Shown: positions 33,313-41,223 of the stretch, in pieces
Numbering within the stretch: the first letter of the stretch is position 1
How the letters are laid out: the number at the start of each line of letters is the position of its first letter
Origin: JAIBJN01 sp963699495
GTDB lineage: Bacteria; Actinomycetota; Thermoleophilia; Gaiellales; Gaiellaceae
Direction of reading: 5' to 3'
DNA: 64,000 bases
NCBI GenBank assembly: GCA_963699495.1
Contig: CAVOUB010000008.1
Span: forward strand, 430,883 to 494,882
The notes under the pieces: generated by a model
The model's input: the letters and a program-made list of their open reading frames with translations, nothing else
The model's database searches: none
Told to the model about the DNA's origin: nothing
Position numbers and translations under genes: made by a program

Positions 33313-35342
33313 GCCGTGCTCGGCTCCACAGTCACCTCGACGCCGTGCACGGACGTGCTCTCGCCCATATCCGCGCGCTCACCCGGGTTGAGGGCGTTGA
33401 CGTTCGCCCCGCCCGGCTCGTGCTTCGGCCACCGGCCCTTCGGCGAGTAGGCGACCCCGCGCGGGACCGCGTCCGACAAGGTGACCACGAGTTGCAGGCG
33501 TCCCGTCTCGTTGCCGACGTCCGCCTTGTCGCCTTCGCCGAGGCCTCGCTCGGCAGCGTCGTCGGGATGGAGAGCGATGGTCGCGGGGCCGATGCGCTTC
33601 GCGATCTTGGCGTCGTTCGCGAAGCTGTCGTTCAGGAGCCACGGCGAGGCCGGCGAGATGAGCCGAAGGCGCCCGTCTCGGGGTCGCGGATCTGCAAGCG
33701 GAAGCGGCACGCGGGGAAGGCCGTCCGCCTCGGCGCGCGCCGAGGAGAGCTCGACGCGCCCGCTCGGCGTGGGAAACCGACGGTCGGCGAACTGGATCAG
33801 CGGCTCCTCCGCGATTGTCACGGTGCCCTTGGCGGCCAGGGACGCGAAGTCCTCGCCGACGCCCGAGCGCTCCAGCACCGTCGCGAGCAGCTCGGCGTCG
33901 CTCTCGTAGAGCTCAGGCTCCTCGTAGCCCATCGCCCGGGCGAGGCGGCGGAAGATCTCCATGTTCGGCAGCGCCTCCCCCATCGGCTCGGCAACTTTCA
34001 CCTGCGCCGACAGCGTGAGCTGGAAGTACGAGGCGACGAGATCGTCGAACTCGAGGAAGCTCGCCGCGGGAAGGACGTAGTCGGCGAGGTCGGTCGTGTC
34101 GGTGGAGAAGAGATCGACCGCGACCGTGAGCAGATCCTCGCGGCGAAGTGCCTCGTGCAGGCGCCGCTGCTGCGGGTTCGAGGCGGCGATGTTGATGTTC
34201 CAGCAGAAGAGGGCCTGGGAGCGGGCCGGATCCTCCAGGCAGTCGACGAGCTCCATGTGGCTGATCGCGGCAGGCGTGTCCAGGCCAAGGTGAGGGGCGG
34301 CGAGGTAGTCCTCGTCGATCTGACGCGACTCGGCGCCGTTCAGGTAGAGAAAGCCCGCCCCCGCCTTTCCGAGGTTGCCTGTCACCGCCGGCAGGAGCGC
34401 GCAGGCCCGGACGACGTTGCCGCCCGTCCGCTGGCGCTGGAGACCCTGTCCGATCCAGAGCAGCGAGGGGCCGCGAGCGTAGAGCACGGCCGCCTCCTCG
34501 ATGAGGCCGGCGGGAACTCCCGTCACCGCCTCGCCCCACTCTGGCGTGCAGTCCGCGAGGAGGGGCTCGAGCTCGTCCCAGCCGACCGTGTGCTCGCCGA
34601 GGAACTCCTCGTCGGCAAGCCCCTCGCGCACAGCGGCGTGCAGGAGGGCGAACGCGAGCGCGGCGTCGCTGCCGGGGAAGGGCTGCAGATGGAGATCCGC
34701 GGCCTCGGCCGTCGGGGTACGAACGGGGTCGACGACGACCACCCGGGCCGGCGATTCCGGGAGCCAGTGCTCGTGGGCATGCGGCGCCGAGGCCGAGGGA
34801 TTCGCGCCCCAGACGAGGATGCAGGCCGAATCGCGGGCGGTCAGCGGATCGAAGCCCACGAGCGAGGTGCCGTAGACGTACTCCAGCGCGACGTGCCCGG
34901 CCTTGTTGCAGATCGTGTCCGGATCGATCTCGGTCGCGCCGAGCCGGTGGAAGAACCGCAGCGGGAAGGAGTAGGAGAGGAGCGCGAAGGTCCCCGTGTA
35001 GTGGGCGTTCAGGACGGTGTGAGCGCCCGCGGCCGCCTCGATCCTCCGAAGGCGCTCGGCGATCTCACCGACTGCCTCGTCCCAGGAGACGGGCTCGAAC
35101 AGGCCTTCGCCCTTGGCGCCGGTCCGGCGGAGCGGCCGCGTCAGCCGCGCCTGCGGATCGAGGAAGGCGCCGTTGTAGCCGATCGAGCACTTGCGGCACA
35201 GCTTGCCGCGGCTGACCGCATGGCTGGGGTCACCGCGAACGTGCCGGATCGTCCCGTTGCGCTTGACCACGGCCATGCCGCAGGCGTCGTAGCAGTCCCG
35301 CGGGCACGTCGTGAGGACGACCTCGTCCAGCTGGACGCTCAT
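33309..35342 (-). CDS. molybdopterin-dependent oxidoreductase (formate-dehydrogenase superfamily)
   Basis: 677 residues. The 4Fe-4S cluster motif is TCPRDCYDACGMAVVKRNG and then RGKLCRKCSIGYNG, followed by the molybdopterin-binding blocks RPLRRTGAKGEGLFEPVSWD, DTICNKAGHVALEYVYGTSL and VVVDPVRTPTAEAADLHLQP. The C-terminal MGD-binding domain starts near RLRLISPASPWLLNDSFAND. No Cys or Sec ligand is recognisable as in FdhF, so the Mo ligand is uncertain. It lies near thiosulfate-reductase/formate-type enzymes in sequence character. There is no signal peptide, so it is cytoplasmic. The start is ATG 35342. Confidence 0.85.
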   Translation of the reverse strand: MSVQLDEVVLTTCPRDCYDACGMAVVKRNGTIRHVRGDPSHAVSRGKLCRKCSIGYNGAFLDPQARLTRPLRRTGAKGEGLFEPVSWDEAVGEIAERLRRIEAAAGAHTVLNAHYTGTFALLSYSFPLRFFHRLGATEIDPDTICNKAGHVALEYVYGTSLVGFDPLTARDSACILVWGANPSASAPHAHEHWLPESPARVVVVDPVRTPTAEAADLHLQPFPGSDAALAFALLHAAVREGLADEEFLGEHTVGWDELEPLLADCTPEWGEAVTGVPAGLIEEAAVLYARGPSLLWIGQGLQRQRTGGNVVRACALLPAVTGNLGKAGAGFLYLNGAESRQIDEDYLAAPHLGLDTPAAISHMELVDCLEDPARSQALFCWNINIAASNPQQRRLHEALRREDLLTVAVDLFSTDTTDLADYVLPAASFLEFDDLVASYFQLTLSAQVKVAEPMGEALPNMEIFRRLARAMGYEEPELYESDAELLATVLERSGVGEDFASLAAKGTVTIAEEPLIQFADRRFPTPSGRVELSSARAEADGLPRVPLPLADPRPRDGRLRLISPASPWLLNDSFANDAKIAKRIGPATIALHPDDAAERGLGEGDKADVGNETGRLQLVVTLSDAVPRGVAYSPKGRWPKHEPGGANVNALNPGERADMGESTSVHGVEVTVEPSTA

Positions 35343-35429
35343 CACGTCAGGTCTACCAGTCCAGCAGGCGCTTGTGAAGCCCGTCGCGCAGGACGAACAC
35401 TGGCTCCCGCTATCAACGCTGGTCGGATA

Positions 35430-35443
35430 CGAACATATGTTCT
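35430..35443 (+). promoter_or_regulatory. LexA (SOS) box
   Basis: CGAACATATGTTCT fits the Gram-positive/mycobacterial LexA consensus CGAAC(N4)GTTYG at 13 of 14 positions including the spaced arms. It overlaps the -10 region of the radical SAM gene, an ideal position for repression. The divergent molybdopterin gene starts 88 bp away on the other side. Confidence 0.8.
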
Positions 35444-35448
35444 ATACT
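35443..35448 (+). promoter_or_regulatory. -10 hexamer, near-leaderless start
   Basis: TATACT directly abuts the LexA box. The GTG of the radical SAM gene is 10 nt downstream, so the transcript would have almost no leader. No recognisable -35 hexamer is present. Confidence 0.55.
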
Positions 35449-35458
35449 GACCGAAGAC

Positions 35459-36367
35459 GTGGCCCGCGCCCAGTACCTCGAGGACACCTGCAAGTCGGCT
35501 CTGAACCGGGTGCCGGAGATGAGCCGGATCCCCTACCGCTGGACTGTGAACCCATATCGCGGTTGCACGCATAGCTGCCACTACTGCTTCGCCCGCGCGT
35601 TTCACAGCTACCTGGACCTGGGGGTCGGCGACGACTTCTCCTCGAAGATCGTCGTCAAGACGAACGTCGTCGAGGTGCTGCGGCGCGAGCTCGCGTCGCC
35701 CCGCTGGGCCGGCGAGACCGTCGCCATGGGGACCGCCACCGACCCCTACCAGCACTGCGAGGGGCGCTACAGGCTCACGCGCGGCGTGGTCGGGGCGCTC
35801 GCCGACTTCCGCAACCCGCTCTCGATCCTGACCAAGTCGACGCTGATCGTGCGGGACCTGGACGTCTACGAGCGGCTGAACGAGGTCGCGCCGCTCACGG
35901 TCTCGATGAGCGTCGGCACGCTCGACGAGGAGGTGCGGCGCGTCGTCGAGCCCGGAACGCCGCCCGGGCGCAAGCGGCTCGAGATCCTCGCCCGCTTCGC
36001 GGAGGCCGGCATCCGGACGGGCGTCCTGGTCGCACCCGTCCTCCCCGGCTTGACCGACGACGACGAGCATCTGGACGAGGTGCTCGCCGCCTGCGCGGAG
36101 GCCGGCGTCTCGTGGGCATCCGTGATCGTCCTCCACGTGCGCCCGGCGATCCGGGAGCATTTCATGCCCTGGATGAAGCAGGCCTACCCGTGGCTCTACC
36201 CGCGCTACGTCAAGCTGTACGGGAGCCGCGCCTATGCCCCGAAGGCCTACCAGCTGCAGGTGGGCGAGCGCTTCGCGCGCCTGCGCCTGCGCCACGGCCT
36301 CGCCCCCGCGGGCGGTGGGAGACCCGTCCCTTCCCGACGGCAGGAGCAGCTAGCGTTGGCCGTGTAG
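35459..36367 (+). CDS. SplB-like radical SAM protein (Rv2578c family)
   Basis: 302 residues from GTG 35459. The radical SAM cluster motif is CTHSCHYCFARAFHSYLDLG (CxxxCxxC). The motifs MGTATDPYQHCEGRYRLTRG and KPSILTKSTLIVRDL-type strand (here ILTKSTLIVRDLDVYERL) also match the Rv2578c/SplB group, and LHVRPAIREHFMPWMKQAYP follows. These are presumed DNA-photoproduct or nucleic-acid repair enzymes. The LexA box upstream supports a DNA-damage role; M. tuberculosis Rv2578c is, from memory, also LexA-regulated. It overlaps the DUF72 gene by one base. Confidence 0.9.
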   Translation: MARAQYLEDTCKSALNRVPEMSRIPYRWTVNPYRGCTHSCHYCFARAFHSYLDLGVGDDFSSKIVVKTNVVEVLRRELASPRWAGETVAMGTATDPYQHCEGRYRLTRGVVGALADFRNPLSILTKSTLIVRDLDVYERLNEVAPLTVSMSVGTLDEEVRRVVEPGTPPGRKRLEILARFAEAGIRTGVLVAPVLPGLTDDDEHLDEVLAACAEAGVSWASVIVLHVRPAIREHFMPWMKQAYPWLYPRYVKLYGSRAYAPKAYQLQVGERFARLRLRHGLAPAGGGRPVPSRRQEQLALAV

Positions 36368-37299
36368 TGGCCGTCGCCCCGATTCGCATCGGCACGTGCT
36401 CGTGGGCCGACGAGGCGCTCACGAAGCACTGGTACCCGAAGGAGGTCAAGTCGGCCGAAGCCCGGCTTCGCTACTACGCGGAGCGCTTCTCGACGGTCGA
36501 GGTCGACTCGACGTACTACCGGCTGCCCGACGAGACGATGGTCTCGCGCTGGGCCGAGCGGACCCCGGACGGCTTCGTCATGCACGTGAAGGCCTTCGGC
36601 GTGATGACCCGCCACCCCGTGAAGGCCGAGCAGCTTCCGCCCGACCTCCGCGAGGCCGCGCCCGTCGACGAGCGCGGCCGGGTCGACCGCCCGCCCCGTG
36701 AGTTTCGCGCGGAGGTCTTCCGGCGCTTCCACAGCGCGCTCGAGCCGCTGCGCGAGACCGGGAAGCTCGGCGGCGTCCTGCTTCAGTTTCCCTCCTACGT
36801 CGTCTACAAGGACGTGTCGATCGACTACCTCCGCTGGGCCGTCGAGCAGCTCGCCGGCGACCGCCCGCTGGTCGAGTTCCGCCACCGAAGCTGGCTGGAC
36901 GACGGGAACCGCGACTCCACGCTCGCGCTGCTCGAGGAGCTCGGCGCCTCCAACGTCGTCGTCGACGCGCCCAGGACGGAGGCGAAGAACCTCGTCCCGA
37001 CGGTCGTCGCGGCCACCAGCCCGCTGGCCTACGTCCGCCTGCACGGCCGCAACGCGGCGACCTGGAACGCCCGCGGCGGGAGCGCGAGCGACCGGTTCGA
37101 CTACCTCTACTCCGACGAGGAGCTGCAGGAATGGATCGAGCCGCTGCGCGAGCTGGGGAAGAAAGCGGACGAGGTGTACGTCCTCTTCAACAACAACCGC
37201 TGGAGCCGGACGCCGCAGGCTGAGCTGACGGCGCAGGCGCCGGCCAATGCGGCGGCCTTGCAGGGCATCCTGGACCTTTCAGGGGTTCCAACCGGATAA
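36367..37299 (+). CDS. DUF72 (UPF0759) family protein
   Basis: 310 residues from GTG 36367, in the same SOS-type unit as the radical SAM gene. The TIM-barrel family signatures are IRIGTCSWADEALTKHWYP, FSTVEVDSTYYRLPDE, LVEFRHRSWL and YVLFNNNRWSRTPQAELTAQ. DUF72 proteins have no established reaction. Genetic linkage to radical SAM repair-like proteins is common and is seen here again. A role in DNA-damage response is inferred from operon and promoter. Confidence 0.88.
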   Translation: MAVAPIRIGTCSWADEALTKHWYPKEVKSAEARLRYYAERFSTVEVDSTYYRLPDETMVSRWAERTPDGFVMHVKAFGVMTRHPVKAEQLPPDLREAAPVDERGRVDRPPREFRAEVFRRFHSALEPLRETGKLGGVLLQFPSYVVYKDVSIDYLRWAVEQLAGDRPLVEFRHRSWLDDGNRDSTLALLEELGASNVVVDAPRTEAKNLVPTVVAATSPLAYVRLHGRNAATWNARGGSASDRFDYLYSDEELQEWIEPLRELGKKADEVYVLFNNNRWSRTPQAELTAQAPANAAALQGILDLSGVPTG

Positions 37300-37349
37300 G
37301 TCGTGGGCTACCGTTCAAGTCAGAGGGAAGATCCGCCGATGGGACAAGG

Positions 37350-38114
37350 GTGGGGAGCCGACTAGGCACACACGTGCTTTGGACCGTTGCGCTCAGCGCG
37401 GTCATCACGCTGCTTGCGCTGGCACCCATGATCCTGCCCGGGGACCGGCCGCTCGACAGCCTTCCGGCGCCGCTTCGCGGTACTGCCCAGGCGGGCGAGA
37501 TCGTGGCCGACGCCCTGGCACCCCCACCGAAGGAATCGGCTCCGGACGCGTCCGCAACCCCACCGAGCGCCCCGGCGACGACCTCCAACGGCATCCTGGG
37601 AGACACCGCTTCGTCCGACTCCTCGGGCGGCCCGGGCACCGATCCCGACCGCTCCGGCGGCGGCAGCTCCGGCCGGCCCGGCGGCGCGCCCCCACCGCCG
37701 CCTCCCGCGGAGCAGCCGGAGCCCCCGCTCCCTCCCCACGAGCCTCCGCAGCCCGGCAGGCCTCCGACCGGCGAAAAGCCCGACCGGGCCGCCGAGAAGG
37801 AGCAGCGCCGGCACGAGAAGGCCGAGAGGCGCGAGGAGCGCAGGGCCGAGAAGGAGCAGCGCCGGCACGAGAAGGCCGAGAGGCGCGAGGAGCGCAGGGC
37901 CGAGAAGGAGCAGCGGCGCCAGGAGAAGCAGGAGCGGCGCGAAGAGCGCAGGTGCGAGAAGCAGAAGCGCAAGGCCGACGAGCACGCGGAGCACCACCAC
38001 CGCAAGGCCGAGAAGCACGCGGAGCACCACCACCACCGCAAGGCCGACGGGAAGTCCGACAAGAAGGACGAGCGCCGGGCCGAGAAGAGGGAGAAGCGCC
38101 ACCACCGAGACTAG
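37350..38114 (+). CDS. signal-anchored protein with Pro-rich linker and charged, His-rich repeat tail
   Basis: 254 residues from GTG 37350. One N-terminal helix (HVLWTVALSAVITLLALAPM) precedes a low-complexity Pro/Gly/Ser linker. The last about 110 residues are Lys/Arg/Glu-rich helix built of an 18-residue repeat (AEKEQRRHEKAERREERR), then a His-rich end (HAEHHHRKAEKHAEHHHHRK). The tail might bind metal or nucleic acid or pack as a single alpha-helix. No family is recognised. Its size and repetition make it prone to assembly error. Confidence 0.55.
   Translation: MGSRLGTHVLWTVALSAVITLLALAPMILPGDRPLDSLPAPLRGTAQAGEIVADALAPPPKESAPDASATPPSAPATTSNGILGDTASSDSSGGPGTDPDRSGGGSSGRPGGAPPPPPPAEQPEPPLPPHEPPQPGRPPTGEKPDRAAEKEQRRHEKAERREERRAEKEQRRHEKAERREERRAEKEQRRQEKQERREERRCEKQKRKADEHAEHHHRKAEKHAEHHHHRKADGKSDKKDERRAEKREKRHHRD
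37791..37952 (+). repeat. three tandem 54-bp coding repeats
   Basis: Units 37791-37844 and 37845-37898 are identical in sequence. Unit 37899-37952 is diverged. Each encodes 18 residues of the charged helix. The length keeps the reading frame, so copy-number change would lengthen or shorten the helix by whole turns. Confidence 0.85.
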
Positions 38115-38207
38115 GCCCGCCGGGCATGGGTCGCGCGCATGGAGGGCAGGAAGCTCCGGCGCGCCCTCGATCGCCGTAGCCTCGACTCCGCTGTCTAAGC
38201 TCAGCCG

Positions 38208-38858
38208 ATGAGCCCCGAGCGGAGCCCGATCGTCCATCGCACCCGGCCCGCGGCCGGCACCCCCGCCGGAGCGCTCGTCCTCCTGCACGGCCGTGGTGCC
38301 GACGAGGTCGACCTGGCACCGCTCCTCGACATCCTCGACCCCGAGCAGCGCCTCGTCGGGCTCGTCCCGCGCGGACCGCTGGCGCTCCCGCCCGGGGGCG
38401 CGCACTGGTACGCGGTCCGGGAGATCGGCTACCCGGACCCGGAGACATTCCTCTCCACCTTCGAGCAGGTCGCAGAGTGGCTCGACGCCGCGCTCGCGGA
38501 GGCCGGCGTGGAGCCGGGCAAGACGGTGCTCGGGGGCTTCTCCCAGGGGGCCGTGATGTCGCATGCGCTCGGCCTCGCGGCCTCACGTCCGCGCCCGGCC
38601 GGCATCCTGGCCATGAGCGGCTTCATCCCGACCGTGGACGGCTTCGAGCTCGACCTCGCGAGCCGCGCGGGCATGCCCGTCTCGATCTCCCACGGGACGT
38701 ACGACCCGGTCATCGGGGTCGAGTTCGGCAGGGAGGCGCGCGACCGCCTGGAGGCCGCCGGCCTGGACGTCAGCTACCGCGAGGACCCGGTCGCGCACCA
38801 GCTCGCGCCGGGCGCCGTGGCCCAGGCGCGGGCCGTCCTCGAGCAGGCCCTGCCCTAA
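38208..38858 (+). CDS. alpha/beta hydrolase, phospholipase/carboxylesterase type
   Basis: 216 residues. The fold and motifs fit the EstB/YpfH esterase family: LVLLHGRGADEVDLAPLLDI, the nucleophile elbow GGFSQGAVMSHALGLA, the acid in HGTYDPVIGVEFGREA, and the His near DPVAHQLAPGAVAQA. It would hydrolyse short-chain esters in the cytoplasm; there is no signal peptide. ATG 38208. Confidence 0.9.
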   Translation: MSPERSPIVHRTRPAAGTPAGALVLLHGRGADEVDLAPLLDILDPEQRLVGLVPRGPLALPPGGAHWYAVREIGYPDPETFLSTFEQVAEWLDAALAEAGVEPGKTVLGGFSQGAVMSHALGLAASRPRPAGILAMSGFIPTVDGFELDLASRAGMPVSISHGTYDPVIGVEFGREARDRLEAAGLDVSYREDPVAHQLAPGAVAQARAVLEQALP

Positions 38859-38862
38859 CCGG

Positions 38863-39411
38863 CTATTTCGAATCCCACTCGGGCTCGCCCTCGATGCCGA
38901 CCGCCTCGGCGATCCGGTTGACGTAGTTGAAGTACGAGATGACCTGGATCGCGTCGTGGATGGCTGCGTCGTTCCAGCCCCGGTCGCGGAGGACGTCGGC
39001 ATCTGCCCGGCCGACCGCCCCCGGCGCCACGGTCAACTTGAGGGCGAAGTCGCAGAGAGCCCGGACCTGCGGCTCGAGCTCGGCCTGCCGGTAGTCGTGC
39101 ATCGCGTGCTCTGCCAGCTCGTCGGGTGCGCCCTCGGCACGGAGGTCGTCGGCGTGCGCGTGCAGTCAGTAATGGCAGTCGTTCGCGGTCGAGACGACCA
39201 CGGCCAGGAGCTCGCGCTCGGCCCGCGAGAGCTCCGAGGGGCCGAACATGATCGCCTTGTAGAGCTCCATCGACCGGTTGAGGACGAGCGGGTTCAGGCA
39301 CATCGCCTTGACGATGTTGAAGACCTTCCCCGCGCGCCCCATCGCCGCCGCGTACTCGTCGGCGAGCGGCCCCGTCGCCTCGTCGACGTCGATCAGCCTG
39401 ATGTGCGGCAC
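38863..39411 (-). CDS. AhpD/carboxymuconolactone-decarboxylase family protein, predicted selenoprotein (in-frame TGA)
   Basis: 182 residues from GTG 39411, counting the TGA at 39166-39168 as residue 82. Upstream the frame reads SRAERELLAVVVSTANDCHY. Downstream it reads LHAHADDLRAEGAPDELAEH to a TAG at 38863. The family active site is CxxCxxxH, here C79-x-x-(TGA82)-x-x-x-H86, so the stop replaces precisely the second cysteine. Both halves are in the same frame and equally conserved. A hairpin (39129-39148) follows the TGA. AhpD-like selenoproteins with this replacement are known. The likely role is a thiol/selenol peroxidase or decarboxylase-fold reductase. A nonsense mutation or base-call error is the alternative. 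Confidence 0.72.
39129..39148 (-). promoter_or_regulatory. candidate bacterial SECIS hairpin
   Basis: CGACCTC-CGTGCC-GAGGGCG: a 7-bp stem with one A-G mismatch and a 6-nt apical loop having G as its second base. The loop begins 24 nt after the TGA. These values fit, from memory, the relaxed bacterial SECIS model (loop 16-37 nt from UGA, G in the first two loop positions). Confidence 0.45.
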
Positions 39412-39494
39412 GAACCTCAGCCTTGCATCTGAGCCTGCGGGATGCAATAAGCTCCTCCCCCTCACACCGGCAATCCCACCCGAAGGAGAATGAC

Positions 39495-40094
39495 GTGGTA
39501 GGTCGGTCAGACGACACCGAGCGCGGGGTCGAAGAGGTCACCCCGTTCGCGCAGGCCCCTCAGCAGGCGAATGCCTACGCCGACGTCGGCGATGCGGTCG
39601 CCGGGGTGCTGCGTGCCGCCGAGGACGCCGCCGAGAAGATCCGCCGCGAGGCACAGACACAGGCACGCGAGATCGTGGAGCGGGCGCACGGCGAGGCCTC
39701 GACCCGCATCGGCGAGCTGACCCGCGAGGCCGAGCGCACCCGCTCGGACGCCGACGAATACGCGCGGGACGTCCGCACTGCCGTGGACGGCTACGGCACG
39801 CAGCAGCGGCGCGAGGCCGACGAGGAGGCGCGCCAGATCCTCGCCGACGCAGAGGAGCAGGCCCGCGCGACCCGCGAGGCGGCGCAGGAGATGGCGGCGC
39901 AGATCGACGGCGAGACCCGCGGGCAGCACGAGCGGCTCCACGCGGAGGTCCGCGCGCTGGAGGACCGCCGCAGCAGGGTCGTCCACGACCTTCGCGAGCT
40001 GGCCGAGCAGCTGAGCGACCTCATCCCGGGGCCCGAGGCGACCGCGCGCGAGACCGAGCTTCTCGACGCCCTCGAGGTCGAGCGCCCCAGCTGA
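39495..40094 (+). CDS. coiled-coil protein, DivIVA-like character
   Basis: 199 residues from GTG 39495 behind AAGGAGAA. After a short polar start it is continuous heptad helix, rich in Arg/Glu/Ala (RREAQTQAREIVERAHGEAS, EARQILADAEEQARATREAA), of the type seen in DivIVA- and Wag31-related or ATP-synthase-b-like proteins. There is no membrane helix. Its TGA overlaps the flavin reductase's start (CTGA). Function unknown. Confidence 0.68.
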   Translation: MVGRSDDTERGVEEVTPFAQAPQQANAYADVGDAVAGVLRAAEDAAEKIRREAQTQAREIVERAHGEASTRIGELTREAERTRSDADEYARDVRTAVDGYGTQQRREADEEARQILADAEEQARATREAAQEMAAQIDGETRGQHERLHAEVRALEDRRSRVVHDLRELAEQLSDLIPGPEATARETELLDALEVERPS

Positions 40095-40567
40095 GCGCGG
40101 CCGGAGACGAGCTCCGTTCGCTTCTGCGCGGCTTCCCGGCCGGGGTGGCGGTCCTGACCGTGGACGCCGAAGGCGAGCGGCTCGGGCTCACGGTCGGCTC
40201 GGTGACCTCGCTCTCGCTCGAGCCCCCGCTCGTCGGCGTCTCCGTGAGCCGGCAGGCGGCGATGCACGAGCTCCTGCGCAACGCCGGCGGCTTCGCGCTC
40301 AGCCTCCTCGCCGGCGACCAGGAGACGGTGGCGCAGCACTTCGCGCGCGGCGTGCCCCCGTTTGCGCACTGGCACGGGATCGAATGGCGTGAAGGCACCG
40401 TCGGCGCACCGCTGCTCGAGGGCGCGCTCGGCTGGATCGAGGCGCGCCTCGTCGACGAGCACGAGACCGGCGACCACACGCTCTTCGTCGGCGGAGTCGT
40501 CTCGGTCGAGCACGGGCGCTCGGGCCCCGCGCTCGTCCACGTGGGCCAGGGGTACGTGCCGCTGTGA
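40091..40567 (+). CDS. flavin reductase-like domain protein, probable CTG start
   Basis: 158 residues: SAAGDELRSLLRGFPAGVAV, LTVDAEGERLGLTVGSVTSL, SLEPPLVGVSVSRQAAMHEL, LRNAGGFALSLLAGDQETVA and HTLFVGGVVSVEHG. This is a complete flavin_Reduct (FMN-binding split barrel) domain giving NAD(P)H:flavin reduction. The first ATG (in QAAMHEL, and the GTG in FPAGVAV) would truncate the domain. CTG 40091 overlaps the upstream TGA (CTGA) and supplies the usual N-terminus. It is coupled to the HAD gene by GTGA. Confidence 0.87.
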   Translation: MSAAGDELRSLLRGFPAGVAVLTVDAEGERLGLTVGSVTSLSLEPPLVGVSVSRQAAMHELLRNAGGFALSLLAGDQETVAQHFARGVPPFAHWHGIEWREGTVGAPLLEGALGWIEARLVDEHETGDHTLFVGGVVSVEHGRSGPALVHVGQGYVPL

Positions 40568-41223
40568 TCGAGGCCGTCGTCTTCGACCTCGACGGGATCA
40601 TCGTCGACTCCGAGCACGTCTGGGACGAGGTGCGCCAGCAGCTCGCCGAGGAGCGCGGCGGGCGCTGGCACGAGCAGGCCTCGCGGGACATGATGGGCAT
40701 GAGCTCCGTCGAGTGGTCGCGCTACATGCACGACGTCATCGGCCTCGACGAGTCGCCGGAGGAGATCAACGCCGAGGTCGTCCGGAGGCTGGAGGCGATC
40801 TACCGCGAGCACCTCCCCCTCATCCCGGGCGCGGTGGAGGCCGTGCAGCGGCTCGCTGCCCGCTGGCCGCTCGGGCTCGCCTCGTCCTCGAACCGGGAGC
40901 TGATCGACTTCGTGCTCGAGGTCTCCGGCCTCGGCCGCTACTTCCAGGTATCGGTGTCCTCGGAGGAGGTCCCGCGCGGGAAGCCGGCGCCGGACGTCTA
41001 CCTGGAGGCCGCGAGGCGGCTCGGCGTCCCGTCCGAGCGGTGCGCGGCCGTCGAGGACTCCGAGAACGGCATCCGCAGCGCCAAGGCGGCCGGCATGCGC
41101 GTCGTCGCCATCCCCAACCCGCAGTACCCGCCGGCCGAGGACGCGCTCGCCGAGGCCGACCTGGTGCTCGACTCGATCGCCGGGCTCACGCCCGAGGCGA
41201 TCGACCCCGGCTCGGGGCCCTAG
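40564..41223 (+). CDS. HAD hydrolase, beta-phosphoglucomutase-like
   Basis: 219 residues from GTG 40564. HAD motif I is VVFDLDGIIVDSEHVW, the helical cap follows, motif II is LGLASSSNRELIDFVL, and motif III/IV is KPAPDVYLEAARRLGVP with AAVEDSENGIRSAKAAG. It is a cytoplasmic phosphatase or phosphomutase-type protein; the exact substrate is unknown. It overlaps the lipoprotein gene's end at 41220-41223 tail to tail. Confidence 0.88.
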   Translation: MIEAVVFDLDGIIVDSEHVWDEVRQQLAEERGGRWHEQASRDMMGMSSVEWSRYMHDVIGLDESPEEINAEVVRRLEAIYREHLPLIPGAVEAVQRLAARWPLGLASSSNRELIDFVLEVSGLGRYFQVSVSSEEVPRGKPAPDVYLEAARRLGVPSERCAAVEDSENGIRSAKAAGMRVVAIPNPQYPPAEDALAEADLVLDSIAGLTPEAIDPGSGP

